From assembly GCA_000302695.1 (NCBI GenBank), contig AMFN01000003.1:124001-188000 (forward strand): a stretch of DNA of 64,000 nucleotides, in the 5' to 3' direction. The notes below the pieces were generated by a model. That model was given only the letters and a program-made list of their open reading frames with translations. It ran no database searches and was not told the DNA's origin. The position numbers were made by a program, and so were the translations under genes. Of this stretch, positions 55,764 to 63,797 are shown in pieces (within the stretch, counting starts at the first letter, position 1; each line of letters opens with the position of its first letter). Origin of the DNA: Enterobacteriaceae bacterium LSJC7. GTDB taxonomy: Bacteria > Pseudomonadota > Gammaproteobacteria > Enterobacterales > Enterobacteriaceae.

Positions 55764-55859
55764 TCAGCCATAATAGCGCATTGAGGTCATGCCTCCCCGC
55801 CCATAATCCTCAACAGCACTCAATGTATTCACATCAAAAATCCGAATGTTTTTATGCAT
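55764..55859 (-). other. 31-codon minus-strand ORF, gene remnant or peptide
   Basis: Reads MHKNIRIFDVNTLSAVEDYG then RGGMTSMRYYG before TGA. Composition looks like real protein rather than random frame, but the ATG has no ribosome site and is preceded at once by an in-frame stop. It could be the last residues of a lost gene (a beta-propeller-like IRIFDVNTL start) or a short peptide. Unrecognised. Confidence 0.35.
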
Positions 55860-56155
55860 TCACACAATGAATACATTAGATTTATATATATGAAAAACAA
55901 GGGGGTTATAATTAAGGCATAAAAATTTGATCATTTTCAACATGTTATGCTAATAATGTATAGGAGACATCTGAAATTACAGGTACTATACTTAAGTTCT
56001 TCTGAACACTAATCCCTTAACAGGAGTGAGGTTTATCATTATGATCATTCAAAGTCCCTCATAACCATCCCTCTGTCAGTTCTTTCTACAACACATCAAA
56101 GAGCAATATCGTGCTCTTGAGAACATTATCTACCGATGGATGCCCGGAGGGGAAA
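55860..56155. other. AT-rich regulatory region
   Basis: Very AT-rich around 55850-55960. It contains a seven-codon ORF with a good ribosome site (AGGAGTGAGG, then ATG 56041 reading MIIQSPS), possibly a leader peptide for the next gene. No other feature recognised. Confidence 0.45.
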
Positions 56156-56530
56156 ATGCGGTACGGTGTTATTGACTCTTTTGTCTGCCCGGCTTCAGGA
56201 ACTATTTTTTCCTGTATTATTTCCACAAACAATCAAAAGGCTATTTTATGGTATGAGAGTAGCTATTTGTTGACACCCGGAGATATTTTAACCAAAGACA
56301 AAAATACCCTGCTGGTCAACGGAAAACACGCCGATTTTATTTTGCATAACATATCAGCCTTTAATGCGGCGCTGTGGAAATCTTTGCAAAAACGAACGTT
56401 GTGTCCGGGAAATAAAATACACCGGCCTTCTCTTTGTAATAACCGCGCCGACTGTTTGTTTAGCCATTGTCCATACGGAATATGTGGCATAAGACTACAA
56501 CCTGATAACGAGTCTGCAGCCATTCCCTGA
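56156..56530 (+). CDS. Orphan protein with Cys-rich C-terminal cluster
   Basis: 124 aa from ATG 56156, which has GGAGGGGAAA directly upstream; this site decides the start over ATG 56111. Not recognised. N-terminal half is beta-rich (DSFVCPASGTIFSCIISTNN, then WYESSYLLTPGDILTKDKNT). The C-terminal part carries the spaced cysteines C-P-G-N-K-I-H-R-P-S-L-C, then N-N-R-A-D-C-L-F-S-H-C-P-Y-G-I-C, five Cys plus two His, suggesting a zinc or iron-sulfur knuckle. AT-rich compared with its neighbours, a sign of transfer. It lies between the siderophore receptor and osmV, in the segment that splits osmU. Confidence 0.7.
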   Translation: MRYGVIDSFVCPASGTIFSCIISTNNQKAILWYESSYLLTPGDILTKDKNTLLVNGKHADFILHNISAFNAALWKSLQKRTLCPGNKIHRPSLCNNRADCLFSHCPYGICGIRLQPDNESAAIP

Positions 56531-56584
56531 AATGGCTGACACACACAATCCGCGGGTTTAAGACTATTCATACGGCTGCCATCG

Positions 56585-56604
56585 TTTGAGTACCTATACT
56601 CAAA
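56585..56604 (+). promoter_or_regulatory. Palindrome with sigma-S-type -10 box upstream of osmV
   Basis: TTTGAGTA-CCTA-TACTCAAA, an 8-bp perfect inverted repeat. It contains CTATACT (56594-56600), the stationary-phase/osmotic sigma factor -10 consensus, about 85 nt before the osmV start. Possible separate promoter for the displaced ATPase gene, with an operator over it. Confidence 0.6.
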
Positions 56605-56684
56605 GCAGGATTCATTCTGCAAGTTGCCGAATATCCATGCTTTTTGTGCGCTTAACCCGCGTCACCGTTTAACAGGAGACGATA

Positions 56685-57830
56685 ATGATAAAACTGGAGA
56701 ACCTGACCAGACAGTTTGTGCAAAAAAACGGTCAGCGCTTCAATGCTGTCGATAACGTCAGCCTGAATGTACCTGAAGGTGAAATGTGTGTTTTGCTGGG
56801 GCCGTCTGGCTGCGGTAAAACCACCACCCTGAAAATGATTAATCGTCTGATAGCCCCCAGTAGCGGCACAATCCTGATTAACGGTAAAGATACCAGCGAG
56901 CTGGACACGGTGACATTGCGACGCAACATTGGTTATGTCATCCAGCAAATCGGCTTATTCCCCAATATGACCATTGCAGAAAACATCACCGTTGTGCCAC
57001 GTATGCTGGGCTGGGATAAAAAGCGCTGTCGCGAACGCGCCAGCGAACTGATGAGCATGGTTGCACTCGACCCTGCCCGCTATCTGTCACGCTACCCTAA
57101 AGAACTCTCTGGCGGCCAACAGCAGCGCATTGGCGTGATCCGTGCCCTGGCCGCCGATCCGCCGGTTCTGCTGATGGATGAGCCTTTCGGGGCCGTTGAT
57201 CCCATTAACCGTGAAGCCATTCAAAACGAATTTCTGGATATGCAGCGTCAGCTGAAAAAAACGGTTATGTTGGTCAGCCATGATATTGATGAAGCGCTGA
57301 AGCTCGGCGATCGCATCGCCGTTTTTCGCCAGGGGAAAATCATCCAGTGCGCCAGCCCGGACGAGTTGCTGGCAAGGCCCGCCAATGAATTTGTTGGCAC
57401 CTTTGTCGGACAGGACCGCACCCTTAAGCGCCTGCTGCTGGTCAATGCCGCAGACGTAACCGACACGCAGCCCACGATCACCGCCCAGCGCGACACGCCG
57501 CTTGGCGACGCATTCTCAACTATGGATGATAACGATATGCGCTCTATCACCGTGGTTGACCGCGACGGTAAACCACTGGGCTTTGTGAAACGCCGCGAGG
57601 CGCGTGGCAACAGCGGTACCTGCGCGGATATGCTGCACCCGTTTCGGGTTACCGGAAAAGCCGAGGACAATCTGCGCGTCGTGCTCTCAAAACTCTACGA
57701 GCACAATACGGTGTGGATGCCTATCGTGGATGAAGACGGACGCTACAGCGGGGAAATTTCGCAGGATTATATTGCAGATTATCTCAGCTCCGGCCGCACC
57801 CGCCGTGCGTTGAACATTGCGGGTAGCTAA
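56685..57830 (+). CDS. osmV: Osmoprotectant ABC transporter ATPase (OsmV)
   Basis: 381 aa: ABC ATPase domain (Walker A LGPSGCGKTTTLK, Q-loop VIQQIGLFPNM, signature LSGGQQQRIG, Walker B VLLMDEPFGAVD, H-loop SHDIDEA) followed by two CBS domains (about 250-370) that sense ionic strength in OpuA-type transporters. It drives the OsmYXW permease encoded 4.1-6.4 kb upstream. AGGAG precedes ATG 56685. Its separation from those genes by the receptor segment is unusual for this family. Terminator at 57837. Confidence 0.93.
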   Translation: MIKLENLTRQFVQKNGQRFNAVDNVSLNVPEGEMCVLLGPSGCGKTTTLKMINRLIAPSSGTILINGKDTSELDTVTLRRNIGYVIQQIGLFPNMTIAENITVVPRMLGWDKKRCRERASELMSMVALDPARYLSRYPKELSGGQQQRIGVIRALAADPPVLLMDEPFGAVDPINREAIQNEFLDMQRQLKKTVMLVSHDIDEALKLGDRIAVFRQGKIIQCASPDELLARPANEFVGTFVGQDRTLKRLLLVNAADVTDTQPTITAQRDTPLGDAFSTMDDNDMRSITVVDRDGKPLGFVKRREARGNSGTCADMLHPFRVTGKAEDNLRVVLSKLYEHNTVWMPIVDEDGRYSGEISQDYIADYLSSGRTRRALNIAGS

Positions 57831-57836
57831 AGCCCC

Positions 57837-57859
57837 GGCTCCGTACAGGAGCCTTTTTT
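57837..57859 (+). terminator. Terminator of osmV
   Basis: GGCTCC / GGAGCC, 5-nt loop, six T. It overlaps by 2 bp the end of the converging ynfK gene. Confidence 0.9.
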
Positions 57860-58553
57860 ATGCTGTCACTGTTTTGCGCTCAAGCGCGCCCGTAAGCGCG
57901 GGCAAATCAATGTAACCACCCAGTTCCCGCTGCTCGGCTCGCGGCAGATACGGTAGCTCGCCGACCAGCGGCGCATTGAGTTTCTTACCCAGCACATCAA
58001 TGATTTCTGCGTAATGCGCAAGGCCCGGATTGATGCGATTTGCCACCCAGCCTAAAAGCGGCAGGCCGTCGTTGGCGATGGCCTGCGCGGTCAATAGCGC
58101 GTGATTGATGCAGCCTTCCTGAATCCCCACCACCATCAAAACGGGCAACTGCTCCTGTACCACCCACTCGGACAGCGGACGTAAATCGTTCATCAGGCTG
58201 CGCCAGCCACCGGTGCCTTCTACCACCACGCTGTCGGCACACGCACTCAGCTCGGCCAGACCTTGCGACAGCAGACCGTAGTCAACCGGGCAGTTGTGCG
58301 CCACGCTGCTTTCCTGCTCGCTGATAGCAATTGGGTTAATGGCGCTGTAAGGCAGCTCCAGCGTCGAGACACTCTGTAAAACCAGCGCATCTTTATTACG
58401 CAACCCTTCTGGCGTTTGCTTGCTGCCCTTTGCCACCGGCTTATATCCGACCACAGACTTGCCGCTGGCTGCCAGTACCTGAATGAGCGCACGCGACACA
58501 ACGGTTTTCCCAACCGAGGTGTCCGTACCTGTTATAAAGAAACGCTTAAGCAT
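57858..58553 (-). CDS. bioD2: Dethiobiotin synthetase paralogue BioD2 (YnfK)
   Basis: 231 aa from ATG 58553 (GGAG upstream), same length as E. coli YnfK. P-loop GTDTSVGKTVVSRAL, KPVAKGSKQTPEGLRNKDAL, EGTGGWRSLMND (Mg/nucleotide) and VANRINPG match the BioD family, which closes the ureido ring of dethiobiotin using CO2 and ATP. The true bioD of the bio operon lies elsewhere, so this second copy may be conditional. Order ynfK-mlc-ynfL-ynfM as in E. coli; clcB, which separates dmsD from ynfK there, is absent here. Confidence 0.94.
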   Translation of the reverse strand: MLKRFFITGTDTSVGKTVVSRALIQVLAASGKSVVGYKPVAKGSKQTPEGLRNKDALVLQSVSTLELPYSAINPIAISEQESSVAHNCPVDYGLLSQGLAELSACADSVVVEGTGGWRSLMNDLRPLSEWVVQEQLPVLMVVGIQEGCINHALLTAQAIANDGLPLLGWVANRINPGLAHYAEIIDVLGKKLNAPLVGELPYLPRAEQRELGGYIDLPALTGALERKTVTA

Positions 58554-58682
58554 TGAATCGCTCCGGCAGTTAAGCTCAGGGAATATCAACAAATAAAATT
58601 ATTTCGAAGGGAGAAAGTCTAAAAGAAGCGCCTGTAGCCCGGATTGAGTTAGCGCAATTTTTGGTGAATAAACTGTAAAATA

Positions 58683-59900
58683 TCAGCCCTGGAGCAGCCT
58701 GATCAATAAAGTTCCGTTATACATTGCATCTTTGACCAGCGCCGTACCCGCCATCGTACCGCGGTTATCAAAATGGGTGGCGGTGACCTCTGTGTTGCGG
58801 CTGTAGGCGGGTAAAGACTGTTGATGAATGCACTCCAGAATTGCCGGGTAGAGAATTTCTGACGCGCGATTAAGTGGCGAACCTATCAGTATTTTTTGAG
58901 GGTTGAACAGGTTTACCATTATGGCAAGAATGCGTCCAACGCTGGTCCCGACACCGCGAATCACATCACGCGCAAGCTGGTCGCCCTGTAATGCAGCATC
59001 ACACAGCGACTCGATAGTCAGCGGCTGGCCGTGCAAAATGGAACTCATCGACTGTGCCATGCGCTGCTGCGCCAGCTCCAGCACGCTCTCTACGCTGGCG
59101 ATGGTTTCCAGGCAACCATGGTTGCCGCAATAGCAGCGCTTGCCGTAAGGATCGACCTGCGTGTGACCAATTTCCACCAGGCTGCTGCTACCCGCATGCA
59201 GTAATCTTCCGTCGGTGATCACCCCGGCGCCGACGTTGTGATCGATAACAACCTGAATCACATCACGCGTGCCACGCGAGGCACCGAACATCGACTCCGC
59301 CATGGTCCAGGCGCTGATATCATGTTGAATAAATACCGGCACACCGATGTGCTGCTCCAGCATTTGCGCCAGTGGCATATCACTGACATCATAAAACGGC
59401 ATGCGATAAACAATCCCAAGCTCGGTATTCACAATGCCGGGAAGCGTAATGGCAATGGCGGTCAGGCGCTCCAGCCGGTGCTGCTGACGGGTAAAAAAAC
59501 CGTCAATCTGGTTGATGATGCGGGTGATAAGCGGCTCATCGGCCTCCAGCGGCAAGGCCTCGTCTTCTTCAACCACCATGGCGCCGCTGAGGTCGCGCAG
59601 CGCCATGGCAAGACTGCCACGGCTGACGCGTACCGACAGGTAATGCCAGGCTTCAGTTTCGACTTTCAGACCCACAGCCGGTCGGCCACGACTGCCTGGA
59701 TCCTGAATTTCTGTTTCCTGAACCAGGTGCGCTTCGAGCATCTCGCGAACGATTTTGGTAATGCTGGCAGGCGCCAGTTGGGCAAGACGAGAGAGATCGA
59801 TGCGCGATACCGGCCCCAAGGTGTCGATCAGCCGGTAGACGGCTCCGGCATTGGTTTGCTTGATCTGATCGATATGTCCCGGTTGACTGTCAGCCACCAC
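58683..59900 (-). CDS. mlc: Global sugar repressor Mlc (DgsA)
   Basis: 405 aa, GTG start 59900 as in E. coli, AAGGA upstream. N-terminal helix-turn-helix (RIDLSRLAQLAPASITKIVR), ROK domain with the structural zinc site GHTQVDPYGKRCYCGNHGCL, and ILIGSPLNRA near the end. It represses ptsG, manXYZ, malT and ptsHI, and is drawn off DNA by dephosphorylated EIICB-Glc. The C-terminal LLIRLLQG helix used in membrane sequestration is kept. Confidence 0.96.
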   Translation of the reverse strand: MVADSQPGHIDQIKQTNAGAVYRLIDTLGPVSRIDLSRLAQLAPASITKIVREMLEAHLVQETEIQDPGSRGRPAVGLKVETEAWHYLSVRVSRGSLAMALRDLSGAMVVEEDEALPLEADEPLITRIINQIDGFFTRQQHRLERLTAIAITLPGIVNTELGIVYRMPFYDVSDMPLAQMLEQHIGVPVFIQHDISAWTMAESMFGASRGTRDVIQVVIDHNVGAGVITDGRLLHAGSSSLVEIGHTQVDPYGKRCYCGNHGCLETIASVESVLELAQQRMAQSMSSILHGQPLTIESLCDAALQGDQLARDVIRGVGTSVGRILAIMVNLFNPQKILIGSPLNRASEILYPAILECIHQQSLPAYSRNTEVTATHFDNRGTMAGTALVKDAMYNGTLLIRLLQG

Positions 59901-59994
59901 GTCTGGATCCTTTATTTTCGCGCTTCGAAATAATATACAAGGGATGGTGAATCAGTTCGCCAGACGACGCCATAATTTTGCCTGTCATTGTGAT

Positions 59995-60909
59995 TTAACG
60001 CACATTTTTTACGGTCTCTGTCGCCGCTGCCATCAGGAGTGCTGAAAAATGCGCCGCAGCGGCCCCCATCTCGCGGTGGCGCGGCCACACCAGCCACATT
60101 TCAGATACCGCGTCTTCTTCCTCTATGGGCAGCCACACCATATCCGCAAGCCGCACCCGGCCAAACGAGGCGGGAAGGATAGACACCCCCAACCCTGCCG
60201 CCACCAGCCCAATAATGGTCATCGCTTCCCCCACTTCCTGAGTGATATAGGGCGAAATACCGTAGCGGCGCAGCAACCCAAGGATATCGTCATACAGGCC
60301 AGTACCGACGTGCGGGTCAAAAAAGACAAACGGCTCGCTCGCCAGCGCCGCCAGCGACAACGACGCGCGGCCTGCCAGCGGGTGGTCGCGGTGCAACATT
60401 GCCAGCAGCGGTTCGCGCAGCACCAGTTGCCAGGCAAGGCTGTCTGGCAGTTCGGTGTTACGCATAAGCCCCAGATCCAGCTCGCCTTCATTAAGCGGTG
60501 CAATCTGGGCGCGGGTGTTAATTTCCAGCGTCTGGATATGCACATCGGGAAAGCGGCGGCGAAAACTGGAAAGGCTGTCTGACACCGCGCGGATAAACGG
60601 TGCCGAGGAGGTAAAACCTATGCGCAACTCCCCGGTTTCGCCATGATGCAGCCTGGCAGCACGCGAAGCGGCGGCCTCCACCTGGCTTAAAACCTGTCGG
60701 GCATCCACCATAAACTGCTGACCTGCGGCAGTCAGGCGCACGCTGCGGTTGGTGCGAGCCAGCAACCGGGCGCCAATTTCATTTTCCAGCGCCTGAATTT
60801 GCTGACTTAACGGTGGCTGGGAGATGTTCAGTCGCGCGGCGGCGCGGCCAAAATGTAGCTCCTCAGCCACGGCCACAAAATAGCGTAAGTGACGCAGTTC
60901 GATATTCAT
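59995..60909 (-). CDS. ynfL: LysR-family regulator YnfL
   Basis: 304 aa. MNIELRHLRYFVAVAEELHF and RLNISQPPLSQQIQALENEI form the helix-turn-helix; effector domain has RIGFTSSAPFIRAVSDSL and FVFFDPHVGTGLYDDILGLL, near-identical to E. coli YnfL. Divergent from ynfM across 102 bp, so it is likely that YnfL controls this exporter. Inducer unknown. Confidence 0.94.
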   Translation of the reverse strand: MNIELRHLRYFVAVAEELHFGRAAARLNISQPPLSQQIQALENEIGARLLARTNRSVRLTAAGQQFMVDARQVLSQVEAAASRAARLHHGETGELRIGFTSSAPFIRAVSDSLSSFRRRFPDVHIQTLEINTRAQIAPLNEGELDLGLMRNTELPDSLAWQLVLREPLLAMLHRDHPLAGRASLSLAALASEPFVFFDPHVGTGLYDDILGLLRRYGISPYITQEVGEAMTIIGLVAAGLGVSILPASFGRVRLADMVWLPIEEEDAVSEMWLVWPRHREMGAAAAHFSALLMAAATETVKNVR

Positions 60910-61011
60910 ATTTTTTACATATCATTTGAGATTATTAATATATTAGACAGAACAATCGCCACTTTCTACCCTGTCAGTATGTGATCAGAATCACTTTTAC
61001 AAGGATATTTT

Positions 61012-62259
61012 GTGAACCGTACGACTACCGTCAGCGCTGATGACCTTACGCCAGGCGATGGCGACACAACCGGTCGCCCCGGTTACATCCAACGCAGCAC
61101 CGCTCAGTTTACCCGCGCCACGCTGGCGCTGTTTTCTGCCGGTCTTGCCACCTTTGCACTGGTGTACTGCGTGCAGCCAATTTTGCCGGTACTTTCCCAG
61201 CAGTTCGGCATCTCCCCGGCCAGCACCAGTATTTCACTGTCCGTTACCACCGCCATGCTTGCCGTAGGTATGCTCTTTACCGGCCCAATTTCCGACGCCG
61301 TGGGCCGCAAGCCAGTAATGGTAACCGCGCTACTGCTCGCGTCCGGCTGTGCACTGTTGTCAACTTTTATGACCGGCTGGCACGGCATCCTCATCATGCG
61401 CGCCCTCACCGGCCTTGCCCTGAGTGGCGTAGCGGCAGTGGGCATGACCTGGCTTAGTGAGGAAATGCACCCCAGCGTTGCGGCCTTCTCAATGGGGCTT
61501 TATATCAGTGGTAACTCTATCGGCGGTATGAGCGGCCGCCTGTTAAGCGGTGTGGCAACGGATCTGTTCGGCTGGCGCATCGCGCTGGCGGCCATCGCCT
61601 GTTTTGCGTTGGCCTCCGCGCTCATGTTCTGGAAAATCCTGCCCGCTTCGCGCCACTTTCGCCCCACGCCGCTTAAGGCCAGAACGCTGTTTATTAACTT
61701 TCGTCTGCACTGGCGCGACAAAGGGCTGCCGTGGCTGTTTGTCGAAGGTTTCCTGTTAATGGGCGCATTTGTGACGCTGTTCAACTACATTGGCTATCGC
61801 CTGATGCAGCAGCCCTGGCACCTGAGCCAGACCGTGGTGGGGCTACTTTCGGTGGCCTATCTCACCGGCACCTGGAGTTCGCCTAAGGCTGGCGCACTCA
61901 CGGTGCGCTATGGCCGCGGCCCCATTTTGCTGCTGTTTACCACCATGATGCTCGGCGGACTGCTGTTGACGCTCACAAGCTGGCTGTGGGCCATTTTCGC
62001 GGGCCTGCTGCTGTTCTCCGCTGGCTTTTTTGGCGCCCATTCCGTTGCCAGCAGTTGGGTGGGCAATCGCGCGCGGCGCGCCAAAGGCCAGGCATCTTCA
62101 CTGTATCTGTTCAGCTACTACATGGGTTCAAGTATCGCCGGTACCAGCGGCGGCTTCTTCTGGCATGATTACGGCTGGCCGGGTCTGGGCGCGTTTATCG
62201 CCTCGTTATTGATTATTGCCCTGTTGGTCGGGCGCCATCTGCATCACCGCCTCCCCTGA
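61012..62259 (+). CDS. ynfM: MFS transporter YnfM
   Basis: 415 aa, GTG start 61012 with AAGGA upstream. Twelve helices after a polar N-terminus. MFS loop GPISDAVGRKPVMV between helices 2 and 3, and GMTWLSEEMHPSVAAFSMGL as in E. coli YnfM, an inner-membrane transporter said to move arabinose-like sugars. Regulated probably by YnfL. Strong hairpin after the stop. Confidence 0.94.
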   Translation: MNRTTTVSADDLTPGDGDTTGRPGYIQRSTAQFTRATLALFSAGLATFALVYCVQPILPVLSQQFGISPASTSISLSVTTAMLAVGMLFTGPISDAVGRKPVMVTALLLASGCALLSTFMTGWHGILIMRALTGLALSGVAAVGMTWLSEEMHPSVAAFSMGLYISGNSIGGMSGRLLSGVATDLFGWRIALAAIACFALASALMFWKILPASRHFRPTPLKARTLFINFRLHWRDKGLPWLFVEGFLLMGAFVTLFNYIGYRLMQQPWHLSQTVVGLLSVAYLTGTWSSPKAGALTVRYGRGPILLLFTTMMLGGLLLTLTSWLWAIFAGLLLFSAGFFGAHSVASSWVGNRARRAKGQASSLYLFSYYMGSSIAGTSGGFFWHDYGWPGLGAFIASLLIIALLVGRHLHHRLP

Positions 62260-62267
62260 TAGCTTTC

Positions 62268-62292
62268 GCGGCAGCCTCAGGCTGCCGCCTTT
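62268..62292 (+). terminator. Terminator hairpin of ynfM
   Basis: GCGGCAGCC / GGCTGCCGC, 9 bp with a 3-nt loop, short T run (CTTTCC). Confidence 0.7.
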
Positions 62293-62426
62293 CCGATGTT
62301 GTACACTTTATGAGTCATGCACAGCACGCTATGCATGGGTGAGATACAAACAATCCGCCACGAAAGCGCATAATTATGGTAAATTGCCCGCCGTTTTTTC
62401 ATTTCATTGGTTGAATACGTCAAAGA

Positions 62427-63656
62427 ATGTCGAAAATATGGTCAAAAGACGAGACTCTCTGGAGTTTCGCCCTGTACGGTACGGCGGTAGGTGCCGGGAC
62501 GCTGTTCCTGCCTATCCAGCTCGGTTCGGCAGGCTCCATCGTGCTGCTGCTTACCGCGCTCGTTGCCTATCCCTTAACGCTCTGGCCGCACCGCGCGCTG
62601 TGCCAGTTCATTCTGTCGGCCAAAGCGACTGGCGGTGAAGGCATCACGCAGGCCGTTAACCACTGGTACGGCAAACGCATTGGTCAACTGATAACTGCGC
62701 TCTACTTCCTTGCCTTTTTTGTGGTGGTGCTGATTTATGCTGTGGCTATCACCAACTCGCTGACCGAGCAGCTGGCAAAGCGCATGGAGATAACCCTTAG
62801 CGTGCGCGTGCTGGTGAGTCTGGGCGTGGTGCTGGTGCTGAATCTTATTTTCCTGATGGGCCGCCACGTCACACTTAAGGTCATGAGCTTTCTGGTCTTT
62901 CCGCTTATTGCCTATTTTCTGTTCCTGTCACTCTGGCTGACGGGCAGCTGGCAAACCGCGCACTTTACCGAGCAGCTACACTTTACGCCGCAGACGCTGC
63001 ATGAAATCTGGATCTCCATCCCCGTGATGGTTTTTGCTTTTAGCCATACCCCGATTATCTCGACCTTTGCCGTGGATCACCGCGAACGCTACGGCGATCG
63101 AGCTATGGATAAATGCAAAAAAATTATGAAGGTTTCGTACCTGATAATTTGCCTGAGCGTACTGTTCTTTGTGTTTAGCTGCCTGCTGGCTATCCCGTCG
63201 TCCTACATTCTTGAGGCACGCGAGCATGGGCTTACCATTCTATCGGCCCTGGCGATGATGCCTTCAGCACCCGACTGGCTGGGTATTTCCGGGATTGTTG
63301 TTGCGGTCGTCGCGATGTCGAAATCGTTTCTCGGCACCTATTTTGGGGTGATTGAAGGGGCAACGGAGATGGTGCGCGCCGGTCTGGGCCAGGCTGGAGT
63401 GAAAAAGAGCCGCGCTTTTAACCGCGCGCTGTCGCTGATACTGGTCAGCGGCGTCACGTTTGTGGTCTGTTGCATTAACCCGAACGCGATTTCGATGATT
63501 TACGCCATCAGCGGGCCGCTGATTGCCATGATCCTGTTCATTATGCCAACGCTTGCCACTCTGATTATCCCGGCGCTTAAGCCGTACCGCTCGCTGGCAA
63601 ACATGATTACGCTGCTCGTGGGTATTTTGTGCGTGTCGGTGATGTTTATTCCCTGA
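62427..63656 (+). CDS. HAAAP-family amino-acid transporter (SdaC/YhaO/YhjV type)
   Basis: 409 aa, eleven predicted helices. Opening helix ALYGTAVGAGTLFLPIQLGS is the hydroxy/aromatic amino-acid permease signature, with AFSHTPIISTFAVDHRERYG and AMSKSFLGTYFGVIEGATE further in. E. coli members are SdaC and TdcC (serine/threonine), and YhaO and YhjV. Length and sequence point to the YhaO/YhjV branch, but the substrate is not certain. This gene and the next are not present after ynfM in E. coli K-12, where asr follows. Confidence 0.9.
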   Translation: MSKIWSKDETLWSFALYGTAVGAGTLFLPIQLGSAGSIVLLLTALVAYPLTLWPHRALCQFILSAKATGGEGITQAVNHWYGKRIGQLITALYFLAFFVVVLIYAVAITNSLTEQLAKRMEITLSVRVLVSLGVVLVLNLIFLMGRHVTLKVMSFLVFPLIAYFLFLSLWLTGSWQTAHFTEQLHFTPQTLHEIWISIPVMVFAFSHTPIISTFAVDHRERYGDRAMDKCKKIMKVSYLIICLSVLFFVFSCLLAIPSSYILEAREHGLTILSALAMMPSAPDWLGISGIVVAVVAMSKSFLGTYFGVIEGATEMVRAGLGQAGVKKSRAFNRALSLILVSGVTFVVCCINPNAISMIYAISGPLIAMILFIMPTLATLIIPALKPYRSLANMITLLVGILCVSVMFIP

Positions 63657-63667
63657 TCTTTCTGAAC

Positions 63668-63695
63668 GGCGCGCTCCCGGCCGGGAGCCGCCTTT
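63668..63695 (+). terminator. Terminator of the HAAAP transporter gene
   Basis: GGCG-c-GCTCCC / GGGAGC-CGCC with one bulge and a GGCC loop, followed by TTT. Confidence 0.75.
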
Positions 63696-63797
63696 AGCCC
63701 ATTGCCTGCCTGACCAACACCCTGTTACACCCTTGTCTCGTTTTTTGCGCCGTGTGCTGCTACCTTGCTGTTACTGATAACAAACTCACGAGTAACA

